From Platycnemis pennipes (Eukaryota; Arthropoda; Insecta; Odonata; Platycnemididae), in contig OW121848.1 of the NCBI GenBank assembly GCA_933228895.1, positions 93,949,470 through 94,013,469 on the forward strand: a stretch of 64,000 nucleotides of DNA, written 5' to 3'. Positions 19,224 to 30,420 of this stretch are shown piece by piece. Both the position numbers and the translations under genes were made by a program. The notes below the pieces were generated by a model. The model saw only the letters and a program-made list of their open reading frames with translations. It was not told where the DNA came from and did not search any database. Numbering within the stretch: position 1 is the stretch's first letter; every line of letters starts with the position of its first letter.

Positions 19224-20816
19224 ACCGTGTTTACCAATAAGAGAAAAAGGGAAGGTCTAAGACTTCCCCTACTACAAGGAAGGTGTTTACAACCTTCCAC
19301 ATCAGTTAAATACCTTGGGGTTATTCTAGACTCCAAGTTCAACTGGGGAGAACATCTAGAGACGGAAACAAAGAAAGCCTGTGCATCTCTATGGTCTTTC
19401 AAGAAAGCTCTGGGAAAAACCTGGGGGCTAAAACCAAAAGCCATGTACTGGCTGTATACAGCAGTAGTGAAGCCTAGCTTTCTGCACTGCTCACTTGTCT
19501 GATGGACAAGGACCCGGCAGAATGTTACCAGGGACAAACTAAACCACTTGCATAGAATGGTCTGTATGGGCATTTTGGGGCAATGAAGACAACCCCAACC
19601 TTGGCAATCGAGACCCTCCTAAACCTTACTCCACGATTTATGGAAGTTGAGATCCAGGCTAGGGCATCAGCATATCATCTTAAAAGCCTAGGATAGTGGT
19701 ACGACATGGGAAGTTCTTCCGGTCACAGAATTCTATGGACGGAGCTCAGGAAGTCGAGCCCAATTTTTGAAATGGGCTCTGACTCAATAATTGCGAAGTT
19801 CAACCAATCACCCCTCCTCTTCAAAATCCACTTCCCAACTAGAGAAGAGTGGGCAGAGAAAGGAGGGGAAGGATTACATAAAGGAGCCTATGTATGGTAT
19901 ACAGATGGCTCCAGGAAAGAAGGCAGAGGAGGAGCCGGTATATACAGCTACAGCCTATCCAAGAAAATATCTATCCCTCTCGGGGAATAAGCTACAGTGT
20001 TTCAGGCTGAGGTTTATATGCTTCTGACCTGTGCATATGCAGCTAAAGAGGCTGGCTTGTATGAAAAACCAACTCATATCTGCACCGACAGCCAAGCTGT
20101 CCTCAGAGCTCTCGCATCACCATGGTGCAGATCGCGGCTGCTGCTAGAGTGTAGAAATGCACTCAACACACTAGGCAGCTGCCGTAAAATTGAGCTCTTC
20201 TGGGTACCAGGTCATGCTGGCATTGCCGGAAATGAAATGGTGGATGAGCTTGCCAAAGCAGGAGCCAACCGAAGACCGTTTGGTCCAGAACCATTCATAC
20301 CTATTGCACCCTCGATGGGGAAAACGGAGATCCGAATGTGGGGCCTTGCTCGACATGCTGAGATCTGGCGGAAAACGCCGAAGTTAAGGCAGGCCAAACT
20401 TCACATAGAGGGACCTAAACCTGATCTAGCTAAGAAATTACTCCTATTAAACAGGAGTCCATTACGTGCGATAGTGGGACTGTTCACTGGACACTATCAA
20501 GTGATGAGACACCTCCATCTCCTGAAGATCACTGATTCAGCTAGATGCAGATGGTGTGAAGAAGAGGAGGAATCAACCTCTCATCTCCTCTGCGAGTGCC
20601 CAGCCATAATGAGGACTCAGAGTAGATATCTTGGCTCACCTTTTCTGGAACCCAATGAAATTAAAGGGATCCTCATAGGAGACCTCTTGGCCTTTAGCCG
20701 GACGATCGGTCTCTATGGGTGATCTCCTGAATGGTGGTTAGCATAATGGACCAATAGTTCTAAGTGCCCCAGGGACTCTTAGATTACTTCAACCTACTTT
20801 TCATCTCAATCTAATC
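19224..20816 (+). mobile_element. 5'-truncated RNase H-type LINE, nested insertion
   Basis: It is bounded by tacgtatttctt (19212-19223) and tacgaatttctt (20817-20828), an 11/12 match that is the likely target duplication. It encodes the end of a reverse transcriptase (SVKYLGVILDSKFNWGEHLE) followed by an RNase H domain with YTDGS, QAEV, CTDSQAV and GNEMVDELAK, then a CRWC...HLLCECP zinc-knuckle-like end. This layout is typical of I/Jockey/R1/LOA-group LINEs. A TAA within the RNase H region and frameshifts near 19500 and 19700 show that it is dead. Confidence 0.85.
19997..20722 (+). pseudogene. LINE RNase H and C-terminal domain (open fragment)
   Basis: An uninterrupted 241-codon frame within the RNase H-type LINE. 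It starts after an in-frame stop that separates it from the YTDGS strand, so the first catalytic Asp is upstream at about 19900. Visible active-site elements are QAEV, TDSQAV and EMVDELAK. The C-terminal part has the CxxC...H...C arrangement seen in Jockey-like polyproteins. The surrounding breaks make it a fossil. Confidence 0.8.
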
Positions 20817-21757
20817 TACGAATTTCTTCTCTTTCACATCCTTCGTCACTTGTTCCATACATCTCACTTGAGGCCTTCCTTTGCCATTCTTCCCATCCCT
20901 TTGTTCTTCAACGATTGAACCAGGTATATTGCAGTATTGTACTACATTACCATACTATTAGAATTCATACTAGTTTGTTTCAAAGGATAATGGGTCTATA
21001 AATGTTTATTTCTTAACTTATTGCTCTATATTGAGAACATTGATAAATAAATAGTGATCATTTATGAGCCGTTCTAAATGTCATTTAGCAAAAATTTTCC
21101 TCCGTTTTCATTAAGTTCAACATGTTGGTCTGTACACGTGTCTCACCAGTAATATAATTTAACCCATGCATGTAAGAGCTACATACCTTGGGGAAATTAA
21201 TTTAAAAAACACCAAGGAATAAGAAATGTAATGAAAACGAAGGTTCAACCTTAAGCATTGGATTGCAAAAAAAATATGGATGCAGCTAAATTCTTTCTTA
21301 TGCTCGCAAGTACGTAACCGCAATCAAATATTGAGTATTCAAGAAAAGAACAACAAACTCTTAGCAAAAAATATATTTCCACACAAAACTTAATTACTTA
21401 AAACAAAATATATACATTAGTTTACAACATCATTGAATGGTTGTCTTTCCTTTTGAGATATTATTTAATTTCATGCCTACATATTTTAAAATCTCCTCCC
21501 CAAATTGCCATGCCTTCTGTTTCACATTGCACTTAGGTCTGCACACTTCTGTGTATCCTGGCAAGTAAAAATGTTTTTTTTTTTTTCAAATGTTGCTATG
21601 ACAATATAAAAATCGCCAGTTTTAATATGTGGGAGAGTGCATGCAAAGGAACTTAGGGCAAATAAAGTGTAGTTGTACTCACCGCCTTATGCCAGGAGTC
21701 TTGCCAGCACAATGCTCCAAGTTGCATGAACCAACTTTTTTAAAATGTTGATGAACT

Positions 21758-22006
21758 TTAATTATCACAATCAGGCCAGTTCACTATGCAATGTCGCTGT
21801 ATTTTCACTAATCCTCTAAAATAGTTCTCCTTATTTCTTTCACCATCATCATGAAAGACCCAAGCTAAGATGCCAACAGAAACAGCTTCCTCCTCATTTA
21901 CGAATTCAAATAAATCACATTCAGAATGGCTAATTTTAAGAAGTAAAGTCAAGGACTGCATTTTCAAGATTATCCGAGATGAATGAGAAGACAGAAGATT
22001 CAGCAA
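21758..22006 (-). CDS. Unidentified ORF remnant inside the 6-kb element
   Basis: 82 codons including FEFVNEEEAVSVGILAWVFH and RGLVKIQRHCIVNWPDCDN, which read like real protein rather than noise. I do not recognise the family. Position in the middle of the TIR element makes a transposon-encoded protein the simplest idea. It could also be a captured gene fragment. No start context is convincing. Confidence 0.3.
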   Translation of the reverse strand: MLNLLSSHSSRIILKMQSLTLLLKISHSECDLFEFVNEEEAVSVGILAWVFHDDGERNKENYFRGLVKIQRHCIVNWPDCDN

Positions 22007-22254
22007 TTCACACTACTTTTTGGATGATATGTAGCATTGTAGAAGTGTAAACACAATAAATATATTATTATATGCATAGCAACGGTTGTTTTCTAGTTGA
22101 TATATCAAACAGAAAACAATTGTTGCTATGCTATTTTGCATTCCAATTAAAAGTAATTATTCTAGATATTTTCTAGACATAATGTATTTGTCATTGTAGA
22201 AATTTTGTACTTATTTGAATTACTTTTCCTCAGACTCTACTTTCTTTCACTAAC

Positions 22255-22560
22255 CAAAATCCAGACCAGTTACAGCCCTTCAAAACCTACAGCACAGTTA
22301 CAGACTGTCAAAACTACAGTACATTTACAGACCACCAAATATTAAACTGCACCTGAAGAAAAAATACAGACTAGTTACAGACCAACAGATATTGTAGTAT
22401 AGTTATGGACCAAAATCCAGTTCAGTTTCCAGACAAAATCCCTTCTCTTTATTGCAATCCAGACAAGTCCAGTCCTGTTACAGACTTAGCATCCAGAAAT
22501 TGGCCTTTCAAGCCAGCCTTACAGACCAGTTTCAGATTGGCAACAGACTAAGTATATACT
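22255..22560. repeat. Short interspersed motif repeats (cagaccagttacag)
   Basis: About ten imperfect occurrences of ccagac(c)agttacagac and cagtta(c)agac separated by 15-40 bases. They are probably part of the internal repeat system of the 6-kb TIR element. Confidence 0.55.
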
Positions 22561-22810
22561 TATTAACATTCTAATATCCTAACCATATAAACTGCTGAAA
22601 TTTCAACAAACTGTTATGTCCTTCAACATTAATGGCAATTTACTATTTAATGTTGGATTTCTACCGTTAAACATTAAAATCCAACAGTAACTGTTTCATT
22701 TTATCAATAATCTGTTGGAAATTTATACTGTGAATGTTCCAATAGACAACTATTGAAATTGAACTGTGACTGTCAGATTGCAACAGTTACTGTTAACAAA
22801 TCTAAGTTAA
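22560..22810. repeat. AACAGTT/AACTGTT-rich subterminal block (right)
   Basis: It contains ccaacagtaactgtttc and gcaacagttactgttaac, mirroring the block at 18600-19010. Confidence 0.55.
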
Positions 22811-23648
22811 CAGTTAACAAATCTAAGTTTTTTCGCAAAGGAGACTCAGGAGAAAATGAAGTTCGCCTCATTTTCCAAGAGGCAACTTTAGATCAGAACC
22901 CAATTCTACATTGTCAGACAGTTACTGACACCCACATCAAAAAGATTCAAGAGTTAGGTGATTCCATAATCATCAAACCTAGTGATATCATTGCTCAATG
23001 TATCACCATGTGTACTGATACTGGCAACTTTCCAGTTGTAATTACAGCTTTTAGTGCAGTGTATCTACTTTTCTTTGTTTTGCTTTTATCTATTATTAGA
23101 AGATTAAACAAAAGTATCTTGTTTTTTATCCTTGGAAAATTATTCCGTTGTTATGAAATTACCTTACCTCCATGGCCCCACCAACAATTTTATGTCATCA
23201 TTCTCTGCTTCCATTGTCACTGTCGAACTTCTCATCTTTCTTATTGTCTTTATGGATTCAGCACCACCATTATAGTCTAGGTCTCCACAAGTCTTTTTTT
23301 CCTTCAGGTCTTCCTGTTAATGTTTCTTTCAAGATTGTTACTGAGGCTTTGGGTGGGGGGAGAGTGGTTGTCACCCCCTCCCTCCCCAGAGAACTAGAGA
23401 GACTGTCTTTTGATCGGAGGGGTGGGGGTAAAGAGGAGGTCAACATTGGCGACAGTCCGCCCAAACTTGATGTCTGGGTCCACCTCTAAGCCCATCTCAG
23501 ACATCATGTTTTAAATATGGCTATTGCGTCAGGTTGAAGAAATAGTTCCCTCAGTTATTTTAATGTGTACCTATATATCATAATATCTTCTATTGGTAAA
23601 TTACATATGTATACAGAATGAGAAAGAGACTATCTGTAAGAACAGCAC

Positions 23649-23902
23649 AATTCAGGATAATGTACAGCTGTGGTGTAATTTGTGTACAGGTAGCCTCAAG
23701 AAACGGTGTGAAAAGTTGGTACATTCTGTGTACAGTTTAGGATTATGTACAACTGTGGTGTAATTTGTGTACAGGTAGCCTCAAGAAACAGTGTGAAACT
23801 TTGGTACATTCTGTGTACAGTTCAGGATCATGTACAACTGTGGTGAATATTAGGTGATTTTTGTGTGCTAGTCTGGTACAGTACACCACTGTACCACAAA
23901 AA
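23649..23902 (+). repeat. Right subterminal tandem array (3 units of 84-87 bp)
   Basis: Units begin near 23649, 23736 and 23820 and share ggat.atgtacaactgtggtg, then gtgtacaggtagcctcaag. GTACA/TGTAC motifs resemble those of the left array, though the unit is different. Confidence 0.8.
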
Positions 23903-24118
23903 TGTACACAAACATTTTCGCCAGGGACATGGTCAGGATAAATATAAGTATGCATAAAAAAATAAGTCCATAAAATACAGTCAACAAAAATCTGTCATTC
24001 AAAAACTCAGCAACACAATAGTAACTTTTGTGGATTCCTTTAATTTAGCTGCAAAGACATTATGGCTGGCTACATTTTTAATTGACATTGGAATCTTATA
24101 TAAGATTATTGAGGTTGA

Positions 24119-25195
24119 ATGATGAGGATTTTCAATATAGACCTTTTGTTTCAAATAAATAAGGGTGTAAACTTATTCCCAAATCCCACTTCACATAGGC
24201 ATACCACATCTACACCTGCAACAGTGTTCTTTTGGGTGATCCCGCATCAGGTTTTTAAAAAAGCCAATGTTTACTCTCCTTTGGCGGAGACCTCATCAGG
24301 GCTAATGATTTTTGCCTTTATTACGCATCAAATTTATACCCTCGAGGAGGTGGAGGGGAGGGGGATGGTGGAGATGGGGTGTGAGTGTCGAGCATTTCTA
24401 GAAATGACTGGTAGCCATGACTCACTGATTTTCTGTCTGTAGTCCCTGTTAAAGTTATTCTTGTGTTCCCTAATTTCTAATGCCTCCCTATAGATTCTAG
24501 TCTTGAAGTGTTTTTCTTTAGCGAGGATTTTAGGGTTGGTGATGTCAATTTCATGGCCTTGGGCGGCGTGCTCTGCGACCGCTGATTTTTTGAAGTGCCC
24601 AATTTGGATTGTGGCACTATGCTCCTTGACTCTCGTCCTAATTGTTCTGCCCGTCCCCCCTACATATACTTGGTCGCATGTCCGGCATGATAACTGGTAA
24701 ACTCCCCATCTCCATTTTATCTTTATCCTTGACATCCCGGATTATGTCCATTATTTTTCTCCGTGGTTTGAAAACTGTCTGTATGTCACACCTCCGTAGT
24801 ATTGTCATATCTTATCGGTCGCTCCCTGGATATAAGGCAGGTATGCTCTTTTTCGTTCATCTGCTTTCCTTTCTTCCGACGGCTGCATTGATGATTTTTT
24901 AATTTGTGGGAGATTGTCCTTCGTATTTCTCTTCTTTCATATCTATTCTTCACGAGAATTTCTGTTAATTTATTTATTTCTCCGTCCCTATGGTCTTCGT
25001 CACAAAGAGCAATGGATCACTGGATCATTTTCGCCATTACTCCTCTGATTTGAGATGGGTGGTGGTGGGATCCAGCCAATAAATACCTAATTGCGTTGGT
25101 TGGTTTTCTGTACACAGCCAGGGTTCCGTCTCCTCTTCTGCTAATAAGGATGTCGAGGAAGGGTAAATTCCCCTTGTTTTCCTCTAATCACCTAT
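24119..25195 (-). pseudogene. Penelope-like element: RT end plus GIY-YIG endonuclease
   Basis: On the minus strand the region 25195-25020 encodes LPFLDILISRRGDG and VYRKPTNAIRYLLAGSHHHP, the end of a Penelope-type reverse transcriptase. Then 24735-24334 encodes the GIY-YIG nuclease: WGVYQLSCRTCDQVYVGGTG, RTRVKEH, and AVAEHAAQGHEI. The 3' tail follows (ccctgatgaggtctccgcca ... gagagtaaacattgg on the minus strand). The copy lacks its 5' part and the frame is broken between RT and nuclease. The GIY-YIG core is intact for 133 codons. Confidence 0.85.
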
Positions 25196-25534
25196 CACCT
25201 CCTGTAATGAAATCTATAGGTAGGTACCCAGTTAAATGATATTCACAGCATTAATCAAGGTGATGAGGATCATTCTCTTTATGATACTTATTTCTGCTTA
25301 ATTAACATGAGCTATGCTTCAACCGCTAATGAGATGACCATGTGATTATTCCTTCCCTGTATTCCTTATCTCCTGTCGGTAACGAAACACTATGCTACAT
25401 GTAATTTAGTTATAATGGGAAGTGAGTTTGATGACAGTAATTGGTATGTCAGTGAATATTTAAACTAATTGGTGAAGAAGGAGGAAAAATTTATGCCAGG
25501 ATTAGCAGCTCTTAGCATGAATTAATTGATTGAA

Positions 25535-26400
25535 TTTAAGGATATTGGGTTGGTGAGGCAGCTAGAGTACTGACATTCCATCCCCAGAGCTGCATTCATA
25601 TTCAGGCCATGGCAGAGACTTCTTAGCCCTGTCTGAAACGTGTGCTTATTGTGCTAAGCATACTACATTGCTTGCTTCCAGGTGGAGAGGGGTACCATTG
25701 AAAACACCCGAAGCATGTCCGAATGCGAAGCACTCTGGAGGAAGCACGCTACAAAGCCAAAGCACAGAAGCACGCTTCCATGTAGGCTTCGAAGCATTGT
25801 TGACAAGAATAACAAAAATGGCGGAGCCATTGGCTACTTATAAATGTGTGTAATATTTATTTTTTAACTTTTTGTATTACATTTGCATAATTTTAATTTA
25901 CATATCAATAATAAGATTAATATACATATAATCACTCTTTTTCTTCTGACATGAACATTTGATAGACGTTGCCCTCTATCGTGTTTCACTATACCGTTTT
26001 TTTTGTTGCCACTACTGCTTAACGTCGCTCCTTACCATAGGCTGTCTGAGTATGAAGTATTCTTAACCAAGCATGCTTCATTGTATGTCAGCAATACATC
26101 AACAGCAAGAATGCTTTGCTGAAGAATTCTTGATTTTGGCATACGGCTCTTGTCTGTATGCTAGTCCTCACTTGAGTGCTGTGTGGAGAGCACTTTCAGT
26201 ACCCTGTCTGTTGCATGAGATATCATACCAAGGATCACTTGGTGTCTTTTAGTAAGACAAGGCTAATGCTGAGTTTTGATCCACCCTTCCTCTGTTCCCT
26301 AAAAAAATCACACCCTAAGCCAATTACCATACCATCATTAATAGCAGAAAGGGACTTAGCTGTCAGTCTCCTCTTCCAAATGACTACAGAAACAACTTGA
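25535..26400 (+). repeat. SINE split by a 516-bp insertion
   Basis: 25535-25635 carries the SINE head (gttggtgaggcagctagagt ... ggccatggcagagacttctt) and 26152-26400 the matching body and tail (tgctagtcctcacttgagtg ... ccctaaaaaaatcacac ... ccaattaccat). Intact copies elsewhere place these blocks side by side. Confidence 0.65.
25636..26151. mobile_element. Unclassified 516-bp insertion flanked by tgtctg
   Basis: Both sides carry tgtctg (25630-25635 and 26152-26157), consistent with a 6-7 bp target duplication. The insert has many GAAGCA/TGCTTC motifs in both orientations near both ends (aagcatgtccgaatgcgaag; accaagcatgcttcattg). There is no coding capacity. It is probably a non-autonomous DNA element. 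Confidence 0.55.
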
Positions 26401-26879
26401 TTGATGATAATCAACTTGGTTTTCCTCGGTCTCCTGAGACTCAGGGCAATTACTGAATTTGTTGAGTAGAAGAAGTGCGGATTAGAAAAAATAATGATTT
26501 AATTAGGCATGTGAAAAATAATTTAAAACACAATTGATTATTCTATTGAATAGAAGCAATTTTTTACTTCTCGATTAAGGCTGTTTTTAGTACAAGTCCG
26601 TGACAATATGTTATGTGAGAAAGCCATGCTTAATGGTAAGGAATCTGTTTTTTGGCAGAATTTTAAAGCAATCATGGATATATTTTTGCTTAAAAAGCCA
26701 TCATATAAGTTCAATGAAAAGCCTATATTAGCTCAGAAGAGTAGGTGTGAAGGAATGGTGAGAAGGTTGGTGGGTTGATATCACAAAGATTCCCCAAAAG
26801 AGAATATTAATTAATAATAACTGATGGGATGGAAGGGAATGATTGGAATCACTTATTCAACTAACATCCATTGTTATGT

Positions 26880-27360
26880 TGGAAGATTTCAAATTGTTTG
26901 TGGAGTCCGGCCTGAGCCCTTTCCTCTCAGTTTGTAGTATCAATATCAAAGAGACAGTAGTGTGCGGTGTTCAGGAAATGCTTCACCACCAGAGAAGATA
27001 AGTCACTCTTTTCCCTGAACTTCTTCTGCTGTGGGTCTCAAAGTTCCTGCCCATCTGTCCTATGTAACTCATTTCGATTTAAGAATATCTATGAAGAGTG
27101 GAAGGAAAGATAATTCTCATTAAAACTTTAAAAAGAAAACAGGACCACCTAAGTGGCTATATCTTGGCTATGGTGATCAGATGAAGTCAGCAATCACAGG
27201 AAAAATGGCAAAGCAAGGGATATTGAGAAAATTCAGATGATTTTCTGGCATATGGTGTTGGTGAAATCTATTCAGGTACTCCAGAAGGTTATACTCTGTA
27301 TTTCTGCCAACGTTTCAATGTGCCAGTCATCCATCATCTTCAGGGTTGGATGTTGTGGTA
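26880..27360 (-). pseudogene. Penelope-like GIY-YIG remnant and tail piece
   Basis: The minus strand at about 27070-26940 reads EMSYIGQMGRNFETH, the core of a GIY-YIG nuclease, before decaying. Near 27300-27350 the minus strand reads ctgaagatgatggatgactg ... gaaacgttggcag, the typical Penelope-like tail. The tail lies on the wrong side of the nuclease for one simple copy, so two fragments or a partial tandem are present. Confidence 0.65.
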
Positions 27361-27379
27361 ATGAACTGGGTATATTGAG

Positions 27380-27480
27380 CAGGTAGAGGAGGATGCAAAA
27401 GATAAGAATTATTTCAACTTGAAGAGGTTGGCAGATAGAAGAATCAAGCTGTGAGTTGCATCAAAACTATCTTAATATTG
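27380..27480 (+). mobile_element. Degraded LINE 3' end
   Basis: aacttgaagaggttggcaga followed by tagaagaatcaagctgtgag matches the C-terminal KRLADRRIK coding of the LINE family seen at 2443, 31091, 54048 and 56819. Confidence 0.55.
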
Positions 27481-27679
27481 ATGACAGTGTTGAAGATGTC
27501 TTTGAAATGAAGATTAATATACTCAATCTGGGAAAAATATTGGCTCAAGATTAATAGCACAAAAATTGTAAATGCATTGCCTGAAGAATGGTAAGTTTAT
27601 TTAGACTGGGTGAAAAGAGGGGGAAGTCAATGCTGAGGAAGTAAGCATGAAAGAAAAAAGGTGCAGTAGAAATACATAC

Positions 27680-28323
27680 TGTAATTTATTCTTTTTCAAT
27701 TTAATTTACTCACACACAATACAACAAAATATAAACAGTATCATAATAAAAATAAGTACCTACATAATAGTGGGGAGTGGACCGCTTTATCCCTCTAGTT
27801 TATCTGGAGTTCCTAGCTGAGGCGATCCCCGTCTCCTTGGTTAATCCTGGCTTCTCCGCCACGCCACTTTCCACTTCACTGTTGTCAGACCATCAGACTC
27901 GAAGCTAGACGCCCCTTCACTGTTCTTAGATTATCAGACTCGCCTAGAAGACACTTCCCTCTTCTTGGACTATCAGCCTTCACCTTCGTTCGACTCCTCG
28001 ACTAGCCGCCTCCAAGCCTAGCAGCCGCCCCCCGTCTCGCTCTTCGTCCCTCTTTATATCGGCACTTCTTAATTGTTAACGCCCGGCCATAATTAGTCTC
28101 CCTCCGTAACCTGCCGCGAGTTCAACAATAGCCTGCGAGACAATTTCTATTCTTGGGAATGCAACTCCCGAATGACCTGAAACACCAGGCTCAATGACAA
28201 ATTGGCCATTGTCGAGGCCGACGCCATATTTCCCTATGTCTCCGTATAACTATTCTGTACAAAAACCAACATGGCGGCTCTCCAACTCCCCAGCATGCCA
28301 TGGCTAAATTTTGATACGTTACA
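27680..28323 (-). mobile_element. Solo LTR (644 bp) with 4-bp target duplication
   Basis: The segment starts with TG and ends with CA. It is flanked on both sides by atac (27676-27679 and 28324-28327). Read on the minus strand it begins tgtaacgtatc, has a gatataaagaggg TATA-like box midway followed by GC-rich sequence, and near its end carries AATAAA. This fits a Ty3/Gypsy-like LTR left after recombination of a full element. No internal retroelement coding is adjacent. Confidence 0.7.
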
Positions 28324-28329
28324 ATACAT

Positions 28330-29560
28330 AGGAATTATTTTATGTCTCTTGGAACCTCACCTTAGCCAGTTGAATTACCCTAATTAGAGTCATTTTATGT
28401 TGAAATTACTGAATATTAAAAAGTTATCATTAAGATAGCCATTTATTTGTAATAAAAATTTTGGCCATTAACTTTCAAACAAACTTATTTATTAAAAATA
28501 ATCTTTTCAAATCTTGGTTGGAATCCATGAATTTGAAACAAATTTTATTAAGCATCTAAATTCTAAATTATTGTTCTTTTGGTGCATATAAGAGGAAGAC
28601 TACTTGAGGTGCATTACTAGAGGTTACACTAATTAGGACAGCATTTTTTTACAGCTTATACCACAACTTTGCCTCACTTTATCGTAGGAAGTGAATTGGT
28701 TATTTCATTCCCCTCTGGAAGGTGTGAGATTCTGAATAGCTTGGGGAGATTTTATGCCTACCATTTATTCATCTTGGAAATGCTCTTTGCTTCTGTGGCT
28801 ACATACTCCATGGGAGCACAAGGGGTTGACTGCTTTCCTTTCTCTGTCCTCTATTCTAGAGTTGCCATTTTAGCAATTTTGTTGCTAAATTTAGCAAATT
28901 TTCAGTTGTAGTTGAAATCTACTTCAAGAGTTAGTAACTTGTGGGTATTACTTAAGTACTTAGGTATTACTTAAGTGTATGCAATTGCATAATTTAGCTA
29001 CTAATTGTAGTAACAGAATTTATAGAAACAGAAATTGCGTTATACCTTGTGATACACTTTTTCAAGCATGCTAAAAGAATTTAGAGGGTCGGAGGAGGTC
29101 GAAATACAGTCGGAGGTCATCGGCAGAAACTTAGGCGTCACGAAAAGTGGTGATGTCTCAAAGCACCATAACTCCAGGGTGTATCAACCAATGGGGTAAA
29201 ATAGAATTCCAACTTTTAGAGGAATGTTGGCCGTGCTGACTAGATTGACCAATAACTCTCTCTCTCACCCCCCCTCACCCCTTTGTACGCGCGCGGAGGG
29301 ATTAGGGGGGGGGGGGGGATGAGTCACATTTAAGGCAGAAGCTGGGCTGTTTAACAGCTGTAACTTCGGTTCTAATTGACGGATCGTCGTGAGTGAAAGC
29401 GTCAATTGAAGGTAACAACGGTTTCTACAATTGAATTTGACTAGTTGCCAGTTGCGTGAAAATTGTGTAGGGTAGAAAAAGACGATTTGTCGAAGATTTT
29501 AGTATTTAGCTAAAATAACACTCTAAAGCTTAATTGCGACACAGAAAACTTGACAAATTG
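28330..29560. other. Mostly featureless; G-run at 29305-29318
   Basis: AT-rich to 29050, then more CpG. There is a run of 14 G at 29305-29318 next to ctctctctc. No gene recognised. Confidence 0.5.
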
Positions 29561-29569
29561 AAGAGCAGT

Positions 29570-29972
29570 CAGTTCATGATGAACAAAATTATGCCAGGAA
29601 GGCAAAGCCGATGACAAGGTGTTGTAGTTCTTTGGAGGATGCGACCGACAGTTGAGGTCATTTGTGCCATATATATGGGTAATTGGGTAAAGGAGGAAGG
29701 ATTTTTTATGAAACGGAGGGAGAGTGAAGGAAAACCCGGCGTCGGCATTAGCCTGCTCTTCATGTAAGGCGCCAAGTGAACCACGACTTAACGTACCATC
29801 GGACGGACGGAGTACTGGACACGAAGTGGTCTCTGCAAGGCACTCAAGTAAGGACCTTTATACCAATGAAAATTCCTCCTTGGTCGGGATTCGAATGTGG
29901 ATCCACTGGATGGGAGGGCAGTACTCTAGCCACCACACCAATCCGATCCCCTTATGGCAATTGCGGAGAAAT
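29570..29972 (-). repeat. tRNA-derived SINE, most complete copy
   Basis: The minus strand starts ggggatcggattggtgtggt, with ggctagagtactg (A-box region) and cacattcgaatcccgac (B box). The body contains agtactccgtccgtccgatg, then cttacatgaagagcaggcta atgccgacgcc. The tail is acccaattacccatatatat ... gacctcaactgtcggtcgc. This copy defines the family order used to recognise the split copies. Confidence 0.75.
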
Positions 29973-30284
29973 CTAGAGTTTATCGACGACGCAAGAAGGA
30001 GCAGGCCGAGCCGTCGCGCTTACGGGGTTTGCACGTACTTAAGCTATAACAGACCCATCATCCATAGCGTTGCCATTGAATACTAATCGTTTCCCACTCT
30101 CTAACACCGCTGAATTGTATCCATTAGAACTGCTTACGCCAATAATTGTCAAACAAATGCCCACTGTTTGCATTTCACTAGCAACCCACTTAACAGCTAC
30201 TCCACCCGAAAGTATTCACGAACCAAGCCTTAAACAGCTCAGTTGGGGCTGTGCCTGCCTGTCTTTTCTTCTGGAGTCGCTGCT

Positions 30285-30326
30285 CGAAGTGGATTCCCCG
30301 CTGTCCGAAGTGGATTCCCCGCTGTC
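30285..30326 (+). repeat. 21-bp exact tandem duplication
   Basis: cgaagtggattccccgctgt plus one base occurs twice in succession, at 30285 and 30306. Confidence 0.9.
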
Positions 30327-30329
30327 GAT

Positions 30330-30420
30330 CCCCCTTTTTACCCTCGCCGTCGGATGGGACGTTAAGCCTTGGTCCCCTTGGGAGCCTTTCGTTGAAGAGC
30401 CTTCCCTTCCGATATGAGGT
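30330..30420 (+). repeat. SINE body fragment
   Basis: cgtcggatgggacgttaagc followed by cttggtccccttgggagcc matches the SINE family body. Head and tail are missing. Confidence 0.5.

Larger units (their letters stand above)
19131..20917 (-). mobile_element. LINE 3' fragment, minus strand, interrupted by another LINE
   Basis: 19131-19211 plus 20829-20917 together give a short minus-strand LINE 3' end of the same family as 31091-31390 and 54048-54960: catcaatcctcggattggtt ... catcctt..tcacttgttccatac. The pair is flanked by the 10-bp duplication aaccaggtat at 19121-19130 and 20918-20927. The middle is a separate, later insertion. Confidence 0.75.
17925..23926. mobile_element. 6.0-kb DNA transposon with perfect 24-bp TIRs
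   Basis: The first 24 bases (17925-17948, starting ccctggcgaaaatgtttg) are repeated exactly as reverse complement at 23903-23926. Inside each end is a GTACA-rich tandem array, and inside that a stretch rich in AACAGTT/AACTGTT motifs. I see no clean target-site duplication and no recognisable transposase; 21758-22006 on the minus strand and 22753-23280 on the plus strand are open but unidentified. The element has received later insertions at 19131-20917. P-like, hAT-like or another superfamily cannot be decided from the TIR alone. Confidence 0.75.
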
